A stretch of DNA of 64,000 nucleotides from Limnospira platensis (GCF_046480435.1 NZ_PKGC01000050.1), one strand, 5' to 3'. Shown: positions 36,913-47,673, counted from the first letter of the stretch. Translations and numbers: made by a program. Notes: generated by a model not told the origin, from the sequence alone.

Positions 36913-37644
36913 CTACGGGCGGTTGTGGCTAGTCTGTAGGGAGTCAGAAAAAAGTATTTTTAAAGCCTGTTCTAAATTAGCTGTAATCCTTTTGGTGGCT
37001 GTTTTTTTTGATTCACCATCTTCTGTGTAAACCCAAATGGGATCGCCAATTTTTACCTTAACTCGCGTTCCTTTAGAAATGGGAGGTTGTCGATCATAAC
37101 CAATGGCGATGGGAATAATTGGTAACTTACAATTGGGTTGATTAGCGATCGCTTGTAGTGCAATTCTGGCTACACCTGATTTAATCGGGTGAATTTGATT
37201 ATCTTGAAAAATATGTCCCTCTGGAAACAGCACCAACATTTCCTGATTTTGGAGAAGTTCGACACTATATCTAATGCTGGCGGTTCCTGGATTTTCGCGA
37301 TTAACGGGAAATCCTCCCAACTTTTTGACAAACCACCCCTGGAGTCCTTGGGTTTGCTCCGATAAAACCATCGATCGCAAATCTCGCCCTGTAACTGACC
37401 TTCCCGCAACGTAGCCTAGGACGAGGGGGTCCCATCGCGAACGGTGGGTGGGGGCTAAAATTACTGGTCCTTCGGCTGGAATATGCTCTTGACCCTCTAC
37501 TTCAATTTTTTGGAAATATAGAGGCATGAAAATTCGACCCATGATCAAGTAAGTTAGAGGGGTTAACCAGGGGGAAACTTGGGATTCAAAGGAGTTAGAA
37601 GAGTTGGAACTAGGGGATATTTGCTTTGACACTTGGTTTGACAT
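36913..37644 (-). CDS. plsC: 1-acyl-sn-glycerol-3-phosphate acyltransferase (PlsC family)
   Basis: About 243 residues from the ATG at 37644, which has AGGTG at the right distance; an upstream TTG at 37662 is less likely. Acyltransferase motifs: APTHRSRWDPL (H-x4-D), GGFPVNRENPGTASIR, VLFPEGHI and LPIIPIAIGYDRQPP. It acylates lysophosphatidate or a related lysolipid at the membrane. Cyanobacteria hold several paralogues, so the exact substrate is not certain. Confidence 0.85.
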   Translation of the reverse strand: MSNQVSKQISPSSNSSNSFESQVSPWLTPLTYLIMGRIFMPLYFQKIEVEGQEHIPAEGPVILAPTHRSRWDPLVLGYVAGRSVTGRDLRSMVLSEQTQGLQGWFVKKLGGFPVNRENPGTASIRYSVELLQNQEMLVLFPEGHIFQDNQIHPIKSGVARIALQAIANQPNCKLPIIPIAIGYDRQPPISKGTRVKVKIGDPIWVYTEDGESKKTATKRITANLEQALKILFSDSLQTSHNRP

Positions 37645-37792
37645 TAGTATAGGCACCTGCAATTTAGCTTTCCTTAATCATAACCCTCCTGGGTGGATTA
37701 ATAATTATGATAATTCTGGCGATCGCACTTCCGGTTATGTTATACACATAAACGTTATCATAGAATGTAATGATCTATTTAATTTAAGGATA

Positions 37793-38491
37793 ATGAAACT
37801 GCGAAAATTGGCAATATCAATTCTACTCTGTATTGCACTGACCTGGGGATTGATGACCCCCGTCAATGCTGCCAATTTATCTGATCGCGATCGCTTACTT
37901 AAACAGAATGTCTGTGTCTCATTCTTGTGGAAAGTGTGTGATCTACAGGGTGCTGATCTCCAAGAACTTGATCTGACTGGTGCTAACCTAACTAGGGCCA
38001 ATTTACAAGGAGCCAATTTACAAAATGCTATATTACAGAGAGCGCGACTAGGTGGAGCCAAATTACAGGGGGCTAATTTACAGGGAGCCAAACTTTTTGA
38101 AGCCGACCTCAATCATGCTAATTTAATGAGTGCTAATCTCAGTAACTCCGAACTATTAAAAGCTAATTTAACCTTAGCTGATTTACAGGGAGCTAATTTA
38201 ACCAGTGCTAATTTAATCGAAGCCACACTCTGGGGAGCCAACCTAATTAGTGCTGATTTACAGCAGGCTAGTTTACAAAGTGCCAACTTAGAATATGCTA
38301 ATTTAGCTGATAGTAATTTGAGGGAAGCTGACCTGCATAGTTTCTATTTCCGAGAATTTCAAAAACCTACTAATCTCAGTCACGCTAACTTAGAAGGGGC
38401 TAATTTAGTTAATGCTAATTTACGGGGTGTTCTTTTAGAAGGTACAATTATGCCAGATGGTTCGATTCCCGATGAAAATACAGCCCTATAA
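37793..38491 (+). CDS. Secreted pentapeptide-repeat protein
   Basis: 232 residues, ATG at 37793 after AAGGA. A signal peptide (LAISILLCIALTWGLM, cleavage after VNA) is followed by a short cysteine-bearing segment (KQNVCVSFLWKVC) and about 30 A(N/D)LxX pentapeptides (DLQGA-DLQEL-DLTGA-NLTRA), a beta-helix about seven coils long. Ends GTIMPDGSIPDENTAL, a common cap for this family. Likely periplasmic or thylakoid-lumenal. Divergent from plsC. Confidence 0.88.
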   Translation: MKLRKLAISILLCIALTWGLMTPVNAANLSDRDRLLKQNVCVSFLWKVCDLQGADLQELDLTGANLTRANLQGANLQNAILQRARLGGAKLQGANLQGAKLFEADLNHANLMSANLSNSELLKANLTLADLQGANLTSANLIEATLWGANLISADLQQASLQSANLEYANLADSNLREADLHSFYFREFQKPTNLSHANLEGANLVNANLRGVLLEGTIMPDGSIPDENTAL

Positions 38492-38516
38492 ATATTGTAG
38501 TTGTCCATTTTTTGGG

Positions 38517-38543
38517 GGTGCGTCATAGGTATCTGACGCACCA
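38517..38543. terminator. Compact GTGCGTCA hairpin
   Basis: GGTGCGTCA and TGACGCACC flank a short loop, then a T-rich tract. The arms are those of repeat family B, and the hairpin lies between converging genes. Confidence 0.55.
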
Positions 38544-38567
38544 ATTTTCCGGGAGACTAAGCTGATT

Positions 38568-40667
38568 TTAACTAGCGGTAACTAACCCCGAATGAATCAG
38601 TAATGGTTTGGTACTAGGTTCTCGTCCTCGGAAAGATTTAAAGACTTCCATAGGGTGCAAACTTCCGCCCAGAGCTAATACCGTATTGCGGAATTTTTCC
38701 CCAATAGAAACCACGGCGGAATCATTATCTAATCCAGCTTCCTCAAAGGCGGCAAAAGCGTCGGCGCTGAGAACTTCAGCCCATTTGTAGCTGTAATATC
38801 CGGCGGCATATCCTCCGGCAAAAATATGACCGAAACTACATAAAAATGCGTCTTCGGGAAGAGGTGGTAAAACCGTGGTTTGAGCCGCAATGCGTTGACG
38901 TACATCATTGACAGTTTCTTTACCACCGGGTTGGTAACGGTGGTGTAATTCCAAATCTACAGAGGAAAAATGAATTTGTCGTAACATGGCTGTACCACTC
39001 ATATAATTGCGAGAGGCGAGTATTTTTTGGTAATAATGTTCTGGGAGAGTTTCCCCGTTTTCGTAATGTTTAGCCATCCCAAATAATGTAGAGCGATCAT
39101 AACACCAGTTTTCCATAAATTGGCTGGGTAATTCCACTGCATCCCACTCTACATTATTAATACCGGATGCACCGGGATAATCAACGGTGGTCAGCATATG
39201 TTGTAAACCATGACCAAATTCATGGAATAGGGTTTCTACCTCGGAGAAGGTCATTAAACTGGGTTTTCCGTCTACAGGGGGGGTCTGATTACATTGTAAA
39301 TAGGCGACGGGAAGGCGAATTTTAGTGATGCCATCTTCGATGATTTTGGCGCGGTTAATGCAGTCAGCCATCCAAGCGCCGCCTCGTTTTTCGGCGGGAC
39401 GACTGTAGGGGTCTAGGTAAAAATAGGCGATCGCATTTTCCTGGTTATCAGCTACTTGAAAATAGCGGACATCAGGATGCCAAATTTGGGCTAAACCATC
39501 AGCGGGTGTAATGGTAATATTAAAGATACGCCGCACCAGTCCAAACAAGCCATCCAGAACTTGATTGAGGGGAAAATAGGGGCGCAGTTCTTCATCTGTA
39601 TAGGCAAATTTTTCTGACCTTTGGCGTTCTGACCAAAAGCTAATATCCCAATGTTTCAGGTCGGCTGTTTCTCCTTGGGATTTAGCATAGGCTTTAAGGT
39701 CTTCAAATTCCTGAACTCCTGCATCATAGCTAACTGTTCGCAATTCTTCTAAGAGTTCTTCAACGGCGGCGACATCGGGAGCCATTTTACTAGCTAAACT
39801 CAGTTCTGCATAACTGGAAAAACCTAGAATTTCTGACTTTTCTTTACGCAGTTCTAAAATCCGTTCAATTAAGGGAAAATTGTTAAGTTCTCCCTCGGAT
39901 GCGCGACTGATATAAGCGCGATATACGGTTTCGCGTAAATCTCGGCGGGTGCTATATTTAAGAAACGGCCCAAAACTAGGAAAGTCTAGGGTAATTCGCC
40001 AGGGTCCGTTTTCTGGGGTGGCGTTTTCTTCTCCGGCTTCTCTGGCGGCTTGGGCGGCGAGACTGAGTAAGCTGGGGGGTAAACCGTCTATTTCTTCTGG
40101 GGTGGTTAGGGTGAGGCTAAAGGCTTTGGTTGCGTCAATAACTTGGTTAGAAAATTGGGTGGAAAGTTCGGCTAATTCTAGTTCAATAGCGTTAAAGCGA
40201 TCGCATATTTCTCCGGTTAATCCTACCCCAGATAATTCAGCATCCCTAATAGTGGCTTCTACAATCCGTTTTTGGGCGGGTTCTAGGGAATCCCAATCGG
40301 GTGATTCTGCTAAGGCTTTAAATGCCTTGTATAGGGGTTGGCTTTGGTTCAGGCGGTTGATAAATTGAACCACTTGGGGCTGTACTGTTTGATGGGCTTC
40401 TCGCAGTTCTGGGCTATTTTTAACACCCATCAGATGATTAATTATACCCCAACTCCAGACCAGACGTTCTTGGAGTTCCTGGAGAGGTTCCACTAATCCT
40501 GACCAGGTGGGTTCGGGGTTTTCTTCTAGTTGACTAAGGGTGGTTTCTAGTTCCTCTAAAAGTTGGGTGATTCCTGGGACTACATGATCTGTGGTAATAT
40601 CTGCAAAGGGGGGAAGTCCTTTTCCGATTAAAAGCGGGTTTTGGGTCATAGTGTTATGATTCATCAA
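38568..40667 (-). CDS. M3-family oligopeptidase A-like metallopeptidase
   Basis: 699 residues, usual length for OpdA/PrlC. Zinc site HEFGHGLQHML with the third ligand in VEWDAVELPSQFMENW. Other signs: LLIGKGLPPFADITTDHVVPGI at the start, GFSSYAELSLASKMAP, YSRPAEKRGGAWM and FGHIFAGGYAAGYYSYKWAEV. Cytosolic enzyme that breaks oligopeptides, including cleaved signal peptides. Monocistronic. Confidence 0.93.
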   Translation of the reverse strand: MMNHNTMTQNPLLIGKGLPPFADITTDHVVPGITQLLEELETTLSQLEENPEPTWSGLVEPLQELQERLVWSWGIINHLMGVKNSPELREAHQTVQPQVVQFINRLNQSQPLYKAFKALAESPDWDSLEPAQKRIVEATIRDAELSGVGLTGEICDRFNAIELELAELSTQFSNQVIDATKAFSLTLTTPEEIDGLPPSLLSLAAQAAREAGEENATPENGPWRITLDFPSFGPFLKYSTRRDLRETVYRAYISRASEGELNNFPLIERILELRKEKSEILGFSSYAELSLASKMAPDVAAVEELLEELRTVSYDAGVQEFEDLKAYAKSQGETADLKHWDISFWSERQRSEKFAYTDEELRPYFPLNQVLDGLFGLVRRIFNITITPADGLAQIWHPDVRYFQVADNQENAIAYFYLDPYSRPAEKRGGAWMADCINRAKIIEDGITKIRLPVAYLQCNQTPPVDGKPSLMTFSEVETLFHEFGHGLQHMLTTVDYPGASGINNVEWDAVELPSQFMENWCYDRSTLFGMAKHYENGETLPEHYYQKILASRNYMSGTAMLRQIHFSSVDLELHHRYQPGGKETVNDVRQRIAAQTTVLPPLPEDAFLCSFGHIFAGGYAAGYYSYKWAEVLSADAFAAFEEAGLDNDSAVVSIGEKFRNTVLALGGSLHPMEVFKSFRGREPSTKPLLIHSGLVTAS

Positions 40668-40798
40668 TTTACATCAATGCTATCGCTACTTTTGGTATAG
40701 CATAATAATCTAATCTCTGCTTGAATAGTTATCAATTATCTCCTCAAAGCGCGAATTAATGGACAATGGACAATCGATAATGAATTATCTGGTCGGGT

Positions 40799-40857
40799 GG
40801 GGCGGGTTTAGTAATGTTATTTGTGGGAAATTTAATTGACAGTGGAACCCGCCCCTA
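40799..40857 (+). repeat. Palindromic repeat A, copy 2
   Basis: Ends GGGGCGGGTTTA and GAACCCGCCCC with inner ATTTAATTGACAG, as in the copy at 23047-23106 on the other strand. The assembly gap begins 11 bases later. Confidence 0.65.
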
Positions 40858-40868
40858 CAAGGGTCTTT

Positions 40869-40946
40869 NNNNNNNNNNNNNNNNNNNNNNNNNNNNNNNN
40901 NNNNNNNNNNNNNNNNNNNNNNNNNNNNNNNNNNNNNNNNNNNNNN
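40869..40946. other. Assembly gap (78 N)
   Basis: Undetermined bases at the 3' end of recJ. The bases beyond the gap are repeat A and not RecJ coding sequence, so the stop codon of recJ lies in the gap. Confidence 0.95.
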
Positions 40947-43001
40947 ATTAAAAAATGGTAATTTAACATCCAGGGCGGCTTGGGCGGCTTCGATTAATTT
41001 CATGAAAAAGGGGTGCGAAATATCAACAGTTTTGGCTTGTGAGCGACTAATTCCTAATAACCCGGTTTTTTGTCCAGTTTGAATAGCTAGAACCTCTCCC
41101 TTTTGGTTGCGAATTCTTAATTCCCAGTTGTCTCCAATAGGAGTTATATTACACTTGTAAGTGCGATCGCCATAATTAAACTCAGCCAGGCGGCGATTTA
41201 GAGGAACCGAGTTTTCAGGAAGTCTCACCCCCACAATTTCCAACTCGATCGCCGTTTGATTATTCCAGGTATTTTTCCGTAATTTATAAGCAAAATCCAG
41301 GGGGGAAGGGAGGGGAAAATAATCAGCCCACCGCCAGGCGATCGCAGATATAGTAGGTAAAACAGCCATAGTTATTTCCGGTGGCAAATCTTGAGATAAA
41401 GTTAGTTTAATATGACTTTTCCCCACTATTTTTTGATGAAGAACTCGCAGCTTAGGAGTCCAAAAAACCGGCTCACTATTTTCAATCCCACAGGGTTGTA
41501 TTTTATCAATTTGGTCATATAATTTATAGTTAATATCCATCAAATTTATGCGAACATCAACATTAACTAAAGGTCGAAGATGTTCCACTTGCAGACATTG
41601 ATGAGCAAATTCACTCAAGCGCTGTTTAAACTTAGGCAAATTAGCCGCCGGTAAAGAAAAGCCACCAGCCGCTTTATGTCCGCCAAATTTACCGAGGATA
41701 TCTTGACAAAATTGCAGTGCTTCAAACACATGAAATTCCGGAATACCGCGCGCCGACCCCCGCAGATTTTCCTCATCTTCATAAGTACAAATAAACACCG
41801 GAACTCCGTAGCGTTCCACCAGTCGGGAAGCCACAATTCCAATAACTCCATGATGCCAATTTTTTTGACAGGGAACTAAAACCCGTTCTTGTTCAAGATT
41901 AATATTACTATTTTCATACCAATCAATAGCTTCCTGTTCAATATCAGCACAAAGTTCTTTGCGTAGTAGGTTAGTTTCTTCGCACTCTTTCGCCTGTTCT
42001 AATGCAGTTCCCATGTGGTCAGTAGTTAAAAGTTCAATCACCACCTGGGGATTCCCAATGCGTCCGATCGCATTAATCCGAGGTCCGAGGCGAAAGCCGA
42101 TATCTTCTGGTTTCATCGGAGTAGTAGAATTGTTTAAATTCGGCTGTTGGTTAGCCAATCCTGCTATTTGAATTAATGCTTGCACTCCCGGAATTTTAGA
42201 CTGCGGCAAAATTTTCAAACCCCGTTTTATCCAACGGCGATTTACTCCATTTAAAGGAGCCATATCAGCGATAGTTCCTAGGGTAAATAGTTCCAATAAC
42301 TGCCAGCGCAAACTGTCCACTTCTCCTCGGAGTTTAGCTAAGGATAGGGCTAATATATAAGCTACACCAACTCCAGCCAAGCCATAATATGGGGAAATTT
42401 TTGGCAGTAATTTGGGATTGAGAATAGCATCAGCGTTAGGGAGTTTGGGAGGCAGATCATGGTGGTCTGTGATAATCACAGTTAGCCCCAATTCTTTCGC
42501 CCTAGCCACCGGACCGACGGCAGAAATACCATTATCCACAGTGATAATTATGGAGATACCCTGCTCGTGAAATTCCTCGACAATGCGATTATTAATACCA
42601 TAGCCTTCTTGCATCCGACTAGGAATTGCTGATGTAATATCTGCGCCTAATTGAGAAAGGGCTCTAATTAATAAGGCTGTACTCGTCATCCCATCAGCAT
42701 CATAGTCCCCACAGATGGCAATTTTTTGTTGATTTTCAATGGCATTTTGCAGCAATTGGAGGGTTTTGGGTAAGTCAGGGAACTCCTCCATAGGTTCCGG
42801 GAGAGTTTGGGATTGGGGGTTAAGGAAGGCTTCGGCTTGTTCTGTGGTTTCGATTCCCCGGTTGATCAGGATTTGGGCAATAATAGGGTGAACCCCGGTA
42901 GTTTCAGATAGACTCTGGGCAATTTCGGGGCGTTCTGGGAAAATATGCCAGCGCTGTTTTGGTAGTAGTGCTTCTGTGGTGATGGTAGGTTGGTCTTCCA
43001 C
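40947..43001 (-). CDS. recJ: Single-stranded-DNA-specific exonuclease RecJ (3' end in gap)
   Basis: About 685 residues visible, ATG at 43001. DHH-family motifs: AICGDYDADGMTSTALLIRAL (motif I with D-x-D), VIITDHHDLP (DHH), ADAILNPKLLP, and GLAGVGVAYILAL; then the DHHA1 domain with GKFGGHKAAGGFSLP, and the OB-fold. It degrades single-stranded DNA 5' to 3' in repair and recombination. The C-terminus is lost in the gap after LDVKLPFFN. Confidence 0.92.
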
Positions 43002-43082
43002 GGTGACTCAAATTGCCAATGTTTTTATCCTTGATGGTAATGATTATACCAGGGGTTCGGTGTTGAGAAAGTCAGTTAAAGC

Positions 43083-44324
43083 TCAGTTAATAGCATAACT
43101 ATCTTTACCACGACCAAGGGCAAATCGGAAAGATTCGCGCGGGTTGCGACTAGACTGGGTGATAAATAATAGTAGGGCTAGGGTGGCTAAACCTGTGTTG
43201 ATGGTGAATAGGTTACGATATCCTACAGCGTCGGCGATGGAACCGAAAATAGGTCCAGCTAGGGCTAATCCTAAATCAAATCCCCCTAAACAAATTGAGA
43301 AAAATTGGCCTCTTTCCTGGGGTAAACAGCGATCAGCGATTAGGGTTAACATCATTGGAATGGTAATTCCTGCGGCTGCGCCTTCAAATAAACCAGCCAG
43401 CAAAACATCAAAATTGTTATTGGCGATAGTTAGGATGGCCATGGAAACTAGATAACATATCAGACCTGTGGTGATAAAAATACCGCGACCATAGCGGTCG
43501 GAGGCGCGACCCATGGGTAGACGGACGGCAAAACTGGCGATCGCTTTCATCGTATAAAATAGCCCGGGATTGAGACTTAGCCCAGCATCTTGGATATATA
43601 GCGGGATAAAAGTTACTAAAGTGCCGAAAATTAGCCCCACCATCAACAAAACTAGGGCTGGGATTTTTAATGCCGGACTTCCCAGGCGCTTGAGATAATT
43701 AGCTATGGGTGATCCCTTCGCTTCCGACTGGTCGCTAAGTTCTGGGTTCCTTGAGGCTTCTAATACCTGAGAAATTGCCAAAAGTGATAATAGCCCAAAA
43801 ACAGTACCACTGATAAACAGAGGACCATAACCCATTCCCGCCTGGATAAAACCGCCTAAAGCTGGACCAATAGCCATACCAATGGGGGCTACCAAGCTCA
43901 TATAACCAACTATTTCGCCGCGACGGTTTTCTGGGGCTAAATCTGTGACTAGGGCTGTGTAGCCAATGGTAAAGGCTGCTATGCTGATGCCATGAAAAGC
44001 CCTTAATAAAGCCATTAAGGCCATAGAATCAGTGAATAGATAGCCAAGGGGTGCTACGGTCGCGACTATTGTCCCGATGAGCAAGACTAGCTTTCTGCCT
44101 CGTTTATCTGCTAGGGGACCGAGGACGATGCGGGAGGGTAGCAGTCCTAGGGCAAAAGCCCCCATAACTAAGCCTATTTGTTGCTTAGTCCCCCCCAGAT
44201 AGGCAATATACAGGGGGAGGGTGGGTAGCAATGTAGTTATGGCAGACCAGAAGCATAGACCCGCTATAAACAGCATCAGGAGGCTGCGTCGCTGTCGGGT
44301 TTTAATCATAAATAAGATATTCAA
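43083..44324 (-). CDS. MFS transporter
   Basis: 413 residues from a TTG start that has GGAG seven bases upstream; an ATG 15 bases on lacks such a site. Twelve hydrophobic segments, with the MFS loop motif GPLADKRGRKLV between helices 2 and 3 and its echo MGRASDRYGRGIFI in the second half. Looks like a drug/H+ antiporter-like efflux pump, substrate unknown. Monocistronic or first of none. Confidence 0.85.
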   Translation of the reverse strand: MNILFMIKTRQRRSLLMLFIAGLCFWSAITTLLPTLPLYIAYLGGTKQQIGLVMGAFALGLLPSRIVLGPLADKRGRKLVLLIGTIVATVAPLGYLFTDSMALMALLRAFHGISIAAFTIGYTALVTDLAPENRRGEIVGYMSLVAPIGMAIGPALGGFIQAGMGYGPLFISGTVFGLLSLLAISQVLEASRNPELSDQSEAKGSPIANYLKRLGSPALKIPALVLLMVGLIFGTLVTFIPLYIQDAGLSLNPGLFYTMKAIASFAVRLPMGRASDRYGRGIFITTGLICYLVSMAILTIANNNFDVLLAGLFEGAAAGITIPMMLTLIADRCLPQERGQFFSICLGGFDLGLALAGPIFGSIADAVGYRNLFTINTGLATLALLLFITQSSRNPRESFRFALGRGKDSYAIN

Positions 44325-44416
44325 GGTAAAACTCCATAAGCAATGGTGATTAGTATAGGGTCTTGACTGCGGGATTGAGGAGAATTAAAGGGATCTGGGA
44401 TTTGTCAGAGGCTATC

Positions 44417-47400
44417 TCAACTCAGGGGTAGCTTAATCATAAATTCGCTTCCTTCCCCTAACACTGAGGTAAAATTTAACTCGCCCCGGTGATTTTGGGT
44501 GATAATCTGATAGCTGGTGGGTAATCCCATGCCTGTGCCTTGACCAATGGGTTTGGTGGTAAAAAATGGGTTAAAAATTTTGCCTTGAACTTCTGGACTC
44601 ATACCGATGCCATTATCTTTAATGGAAATGAATATAGCCAGTAAATCTAAAGATGTAGTAATGGTTATTTTACCAGCATAATCGGGGTCTGTTTGATAAT
44701 TTTGTCGCTCCTCAATAGCCTGTATAGCATTGGCTAATAAATTCATAAATACCTGATTTAATAAGCCAATATAACATTCATAATGTGGTAAATAACCATA
44801 ATCTTTAATCACTTCTATGGGGGTATTTCCGGCTCTCCCATTTAACCGATTTTGTAAGATAATTAGGGTGCTTTCTAAATTTTCATGAAGGTCTACTGCT
44901 TTTAATTCGGCTTCGTCTAAGCGGGAGAAGGTTCGCAGGGATTTGACAATATCACGAATTCGCTCGGCTCCGGTTTTCATGGAATTAATTATTTTGGGTA
45001 AATCTTCTTTAATAAAATCTAAATCAATGTCTTGGATAAAATCGTTAATATGGGTGGGATTTTCTGGATAAGATTGTTGATATAATTGGAGTAGGGATAA
45101 TAAATCATCGGTATATTGACAGGTGTGGGTTAAGTTGCCATAAATAAAACTAACTGGGTTGTTGATTTCATGGGCAACCCCGGCAACTAATTGACCCAAA
45201 CTTGACATTTTTTCTGATTGAATTAACTGGATTTGGGTATTTTGAAGTTCTCGATAAGCACGTTGAATTTCTTGGCTTTTGGCTTCGGATTCTTGATAAA
45301 GTTGGGCTTGTTGAATAGCGATCGCCACTTGATTAGCAATGTTTTTTAATAGGTCAATCTCATCGTCTTGCCAAGGTTCATCTCCCTGGCTACGACCTAA
45401 TTCAAAAGCGCCAATTTTGCTGGCTGTATGAATGGGTAAGGCTAAATAAAGTGTAATCCCCATACCCTGACAAAAATCCACTTCTTCTTTATCTTCTGAT
45501 TTTCTAATATCCAAACTATAGAATTCTTCCTTGATGATCATTTCAAATAGCCGGGGAAAATTTGTTAATTGATAATGACCAATCCAACTGGGAAATTCCG
45601 GCTTTTTCTGCTCCTTTACTACTTCCCAGATGGTGGAATCAGAATGATTGTTATACCAACCAAAGCTACAAATATCTACTTTCAGTTCCGCAAAAATTGC
45701 ATTAACTGCATTTTGTAAAATTGTGTCTAAGTTGAGGGAATTGCGAATTTCTGTGCTAATATGATTTAACAGTTGAGTGCGGGTGAGCAGAGAACGTAAG
45801 GCTTCTTCTGTTTGGCGATCGGTTATATCTATGACAATGCCAAACATCCGCACCAGTTGACTATCCCGAAACTCTAATTCAATGCGACTATTGGTATAGC
45901 GAATTTCTCCATTAGGACGGATAATACGCGCGTCAAAGTTTTGAGGAATTCCTTGGTTAGCTTCCGCAACTCTCTCTAAAAAGAAGTCACGATCTTCGGG
46001 GTGATAAAGTTGGAGATTTTGCTCAAAACTTGGCTCTCCTTGGTCTGGGTCTAAGCCAAAAATGTGAAAAACCTCTTCAGACCAAGTAATTTTTTGGGTG
46101 GTAATATCAAAAGACCAGTAACCTAAATGGGCAACTTCTTGGGCTTTTTTTAATTGTTGACTAAGTTCGGAAAGGGTGATTTCATTGGCTTTGCGTTCGG
46201 TAATGACTTCTGTATACATCAATAAGCCACCAATGTTGCCATTCCGATTAATCCAAGGACGAATTTCCCAACATATCCAGTCTGCACCTCCATCCTCACG
46301 CATCCATAAATCAGCTTCGGATTTCTCGGTTACTCCTGTTAAACAACGGCTATGAATATCTTTCCAATTTTGAGGAACATCGGGGAAAATTTCATAGTGC
46401 GATCGCCCAATAATTTCTTGATTTTCTAAGCCATATTGTTGATACCAGGCCTTGTTAGCGACTAGGTATCGCATCTGAGTATCAAACATGGCGATCGCAG
46501 CGGGGGTCACATCACATAGAGTTCGCCAAATTCCCTCGCTCTCACGCAATTTATTTTCAGCTTCTTTGCGATCTGAAATATCATAATTAATGCCAATAAA
46601 CCTGATGGGTTTTCCTTGCTGATCCCACTCTACCACTTTCCCCCTGGCAAAATTCCATTTATAGGAACCATCTTGGCAGCGCAGGCGATGTTCATTTTCA
46701 TAAATTGGTATTTTACCTCGGATGTGTTTTCTTATTTGTTCATGAACTAACTCTATATCCTCTGGATGTACACGACTTTCCCATGATTCTAAGGAATCAT
46801 TAATTTCATCATCTTGGTAGCCTAATATGGTTTTCCAACGACTATCAAAATATACTTGTTGGGTTTGTAGGTTCCATTCCCAAGTAGCGATATTCGCAGA
46901 TTCTAAAGCTAATTGTAATCGTTCGCGTTCAGCTTGATTGGCTAATTCCTGACGAGCGATCGCTCGACTGAGAAGCATTCCGGCTAAAGATGCGATCGCT
47001 ACCGATAATAGCAGGCTATTGGTAGCAATATAATTGCGAAAATTTTGGGATTGTGCTAACTCTAATTCCGCCAGTTGTAGCTGTTCTTGAGTACGATTAG
47101 TTACATCAGTTAGCTGGTCGGGGAATCCGATAAAATCAGCAAATTCTGGGCTTTGGATAAGTTCTATTAACTCTTGCTGTGCTGCTTGTATTTGGTTGTC
47201 TGCAAAATTCAATCGTTCTACTGCTGTAGCAAATATGTTTAATCTTTCAGCAAAAATAGCCACGGTTTCCTGATATTCAGAAAATAGTAATTCCAGTTCA
47301 GGCGTTTTGGTATCCTGAGCAAGTTTTTCATATTCTGTTAGCAAATTACTAATTTCATCTAACCTTTGGATAAAGGCATTAATAGCTTCCCGAAATCCCT

Positions 47401-47620
47401 CTGGATCTGGCAGATAGGGAGACAGTTGTTTACCAGGTCGGTTGTACAATATCTTAACTTGCAAGTGGTTCAGAAGTGCGTATTGTTGAACCACAGCATC
47501 CCGGTTGATTATAGCCTTTTTTTGATAGTAATGACCCACCATTAAACCGATAGTAGTTCCGGTGATAGCAATGGATAGGGTAGCGATATAGGTGGCGGCG
47601 ATTTTTTGCTTTAATTTCAT
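44417..47620 (-). CDS. Membrane sensor histidine kinase with PAS and GAF domains
   Basis: 1067 residues from the ATG at 47620. Two membrane helices (about 7-29 and 200-222) frame a helical periplasmic sensor of ~170 residues. Then three PAS/PAC modules (ATWEWNLQTQQVYFDSRWK; MRYLVANKAWYQQYGL; LGYWSFDITTQKITWSEEV), a GAF domain (LDTILQNAVNAIFAELKVDI) and the kinase core: H-box VAGVAHEINNPVSFIYGN, N-box, DNGIGM, and a GTGMGLP G2 box. No receiver domain, so a separate response regulator is needed; none is adjacent. Follows the giant kinase by 53 bp and probably shares its transcript. Confidence 0.9.
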   Translation of the reverse strand: MKLKQKIAATYIATLSIAITGTTIGLMVGHYYQKKAIINRDAVVQQYALLNHLQVKILYNRPGKQLSPYLPDPEGFREAINAFIQRLDEISNLLTEYEKLAQDTKTPELELLFSEYQETVAIFAERLNIFATAVERLNFADNQIQAAQQELIELIQSPEFADFIGFPDQLTDVTNRTQEQLQLAELELAQSQNFRNYIATNSLLLSVAIASLAGMLLSRAIARQELANQAERERLQLALESANIATWEWNLQTQQVYFDSRWKTILGYQDDEINDSLESWESRVHPEDIELVHEQIRKHIRGKIPIYENEHRLRCQDGSYKWNFARGKVVEWDQQGKPIRFIGINYDISDRKEAENKLRESEGIWRTLCDVTPAAIAMFDTQMRYLVANKAWYQQYGLENQEIIGRSHYEIFPDVPQNWKDIHSRCLTGVTEKSEADLWMREDGGADWICWEIRPWINRNGNIGGLLMYTEVITERKANEITLSELSQQLKKAQEVAHLGYWSFDITTQKITWSEEVFHIFGLDPDQGEPSFEQNLQLYHPEDRDFFLERVAEANQGIPQNFDARIIRPNGEIRYTNSRIELEFRDSQLVRMFGIVIDITDRQTEEALRSLLTRTQLLNHISTEIRNSLNLDTILQNAVNAIFAELKVDICSFGWYNNHSDSTIWEVVKEQKKPEFPSWIGHYQLTNFPRLFEMIIKEEFYSLDIRKSEDKEEVDFCQGMGITLYLALPIHTASKIGAFELGRSQGDEPWQDDEIDLLKNIANQVAIAIQQAQLYQESEAKSQEIQRAYRELQNTQIQLIQSEKMSSLGQLVAGVAHEINNPVSFIYGNLTHTCQYTDDLLSLLQLYQQSYPENPTHINDFIQDIDLDFIKEDLPKIINSMKTGAERIRDIVKSLRTFSRLDEAELKAVDLHENLESTLIILQNRLNGRAGNTPIEVIKDYGYLPHYECYIGLLNQVFMNLLANAIQAIEERQNYQTDPDYAGKITITTSLDLLAIFISIKDNGIGMSPEVQGKIFNPFFTTKPIGQGTGMGLPTSYQIITQNHRGELNFTSVLGEGSEFMIKLPLS

Positions 47621-47673
47621 CGAAAAATATCTGGGATATAGGACAATTGGCAATCATCAACCATCTGAAACAA

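Larger units (their letters stand above)
33811..36989. repeat. Tandem Rpn gene array with 12-bp variable repeat
   Basis: Five whole or partial copies of one gene in direct order. The intact unit spacing is 1006 bp (ATG 36911 to ATG 35905). Inside each copy a 12-bp unit coding LQQG or LQEG varies: nine, twelve, five and two units from left to right (copies 1, 2, 4, 5). The array is a hotspot for slippage and unequal exchange and is incompletely assembled. Confidence 0.8.

Noticed and set aside
38459..38471. GGTTCGATTCCCG, like a tRNA T-arm
   Set aside because: Lies inside the pentapeptide gene and no tRNA arms surround it.
40785..40868. Apparent RecJ C-terminus after the gap
   Set aside because: The bases are palindromic repeat A and do not resemble RecJ.
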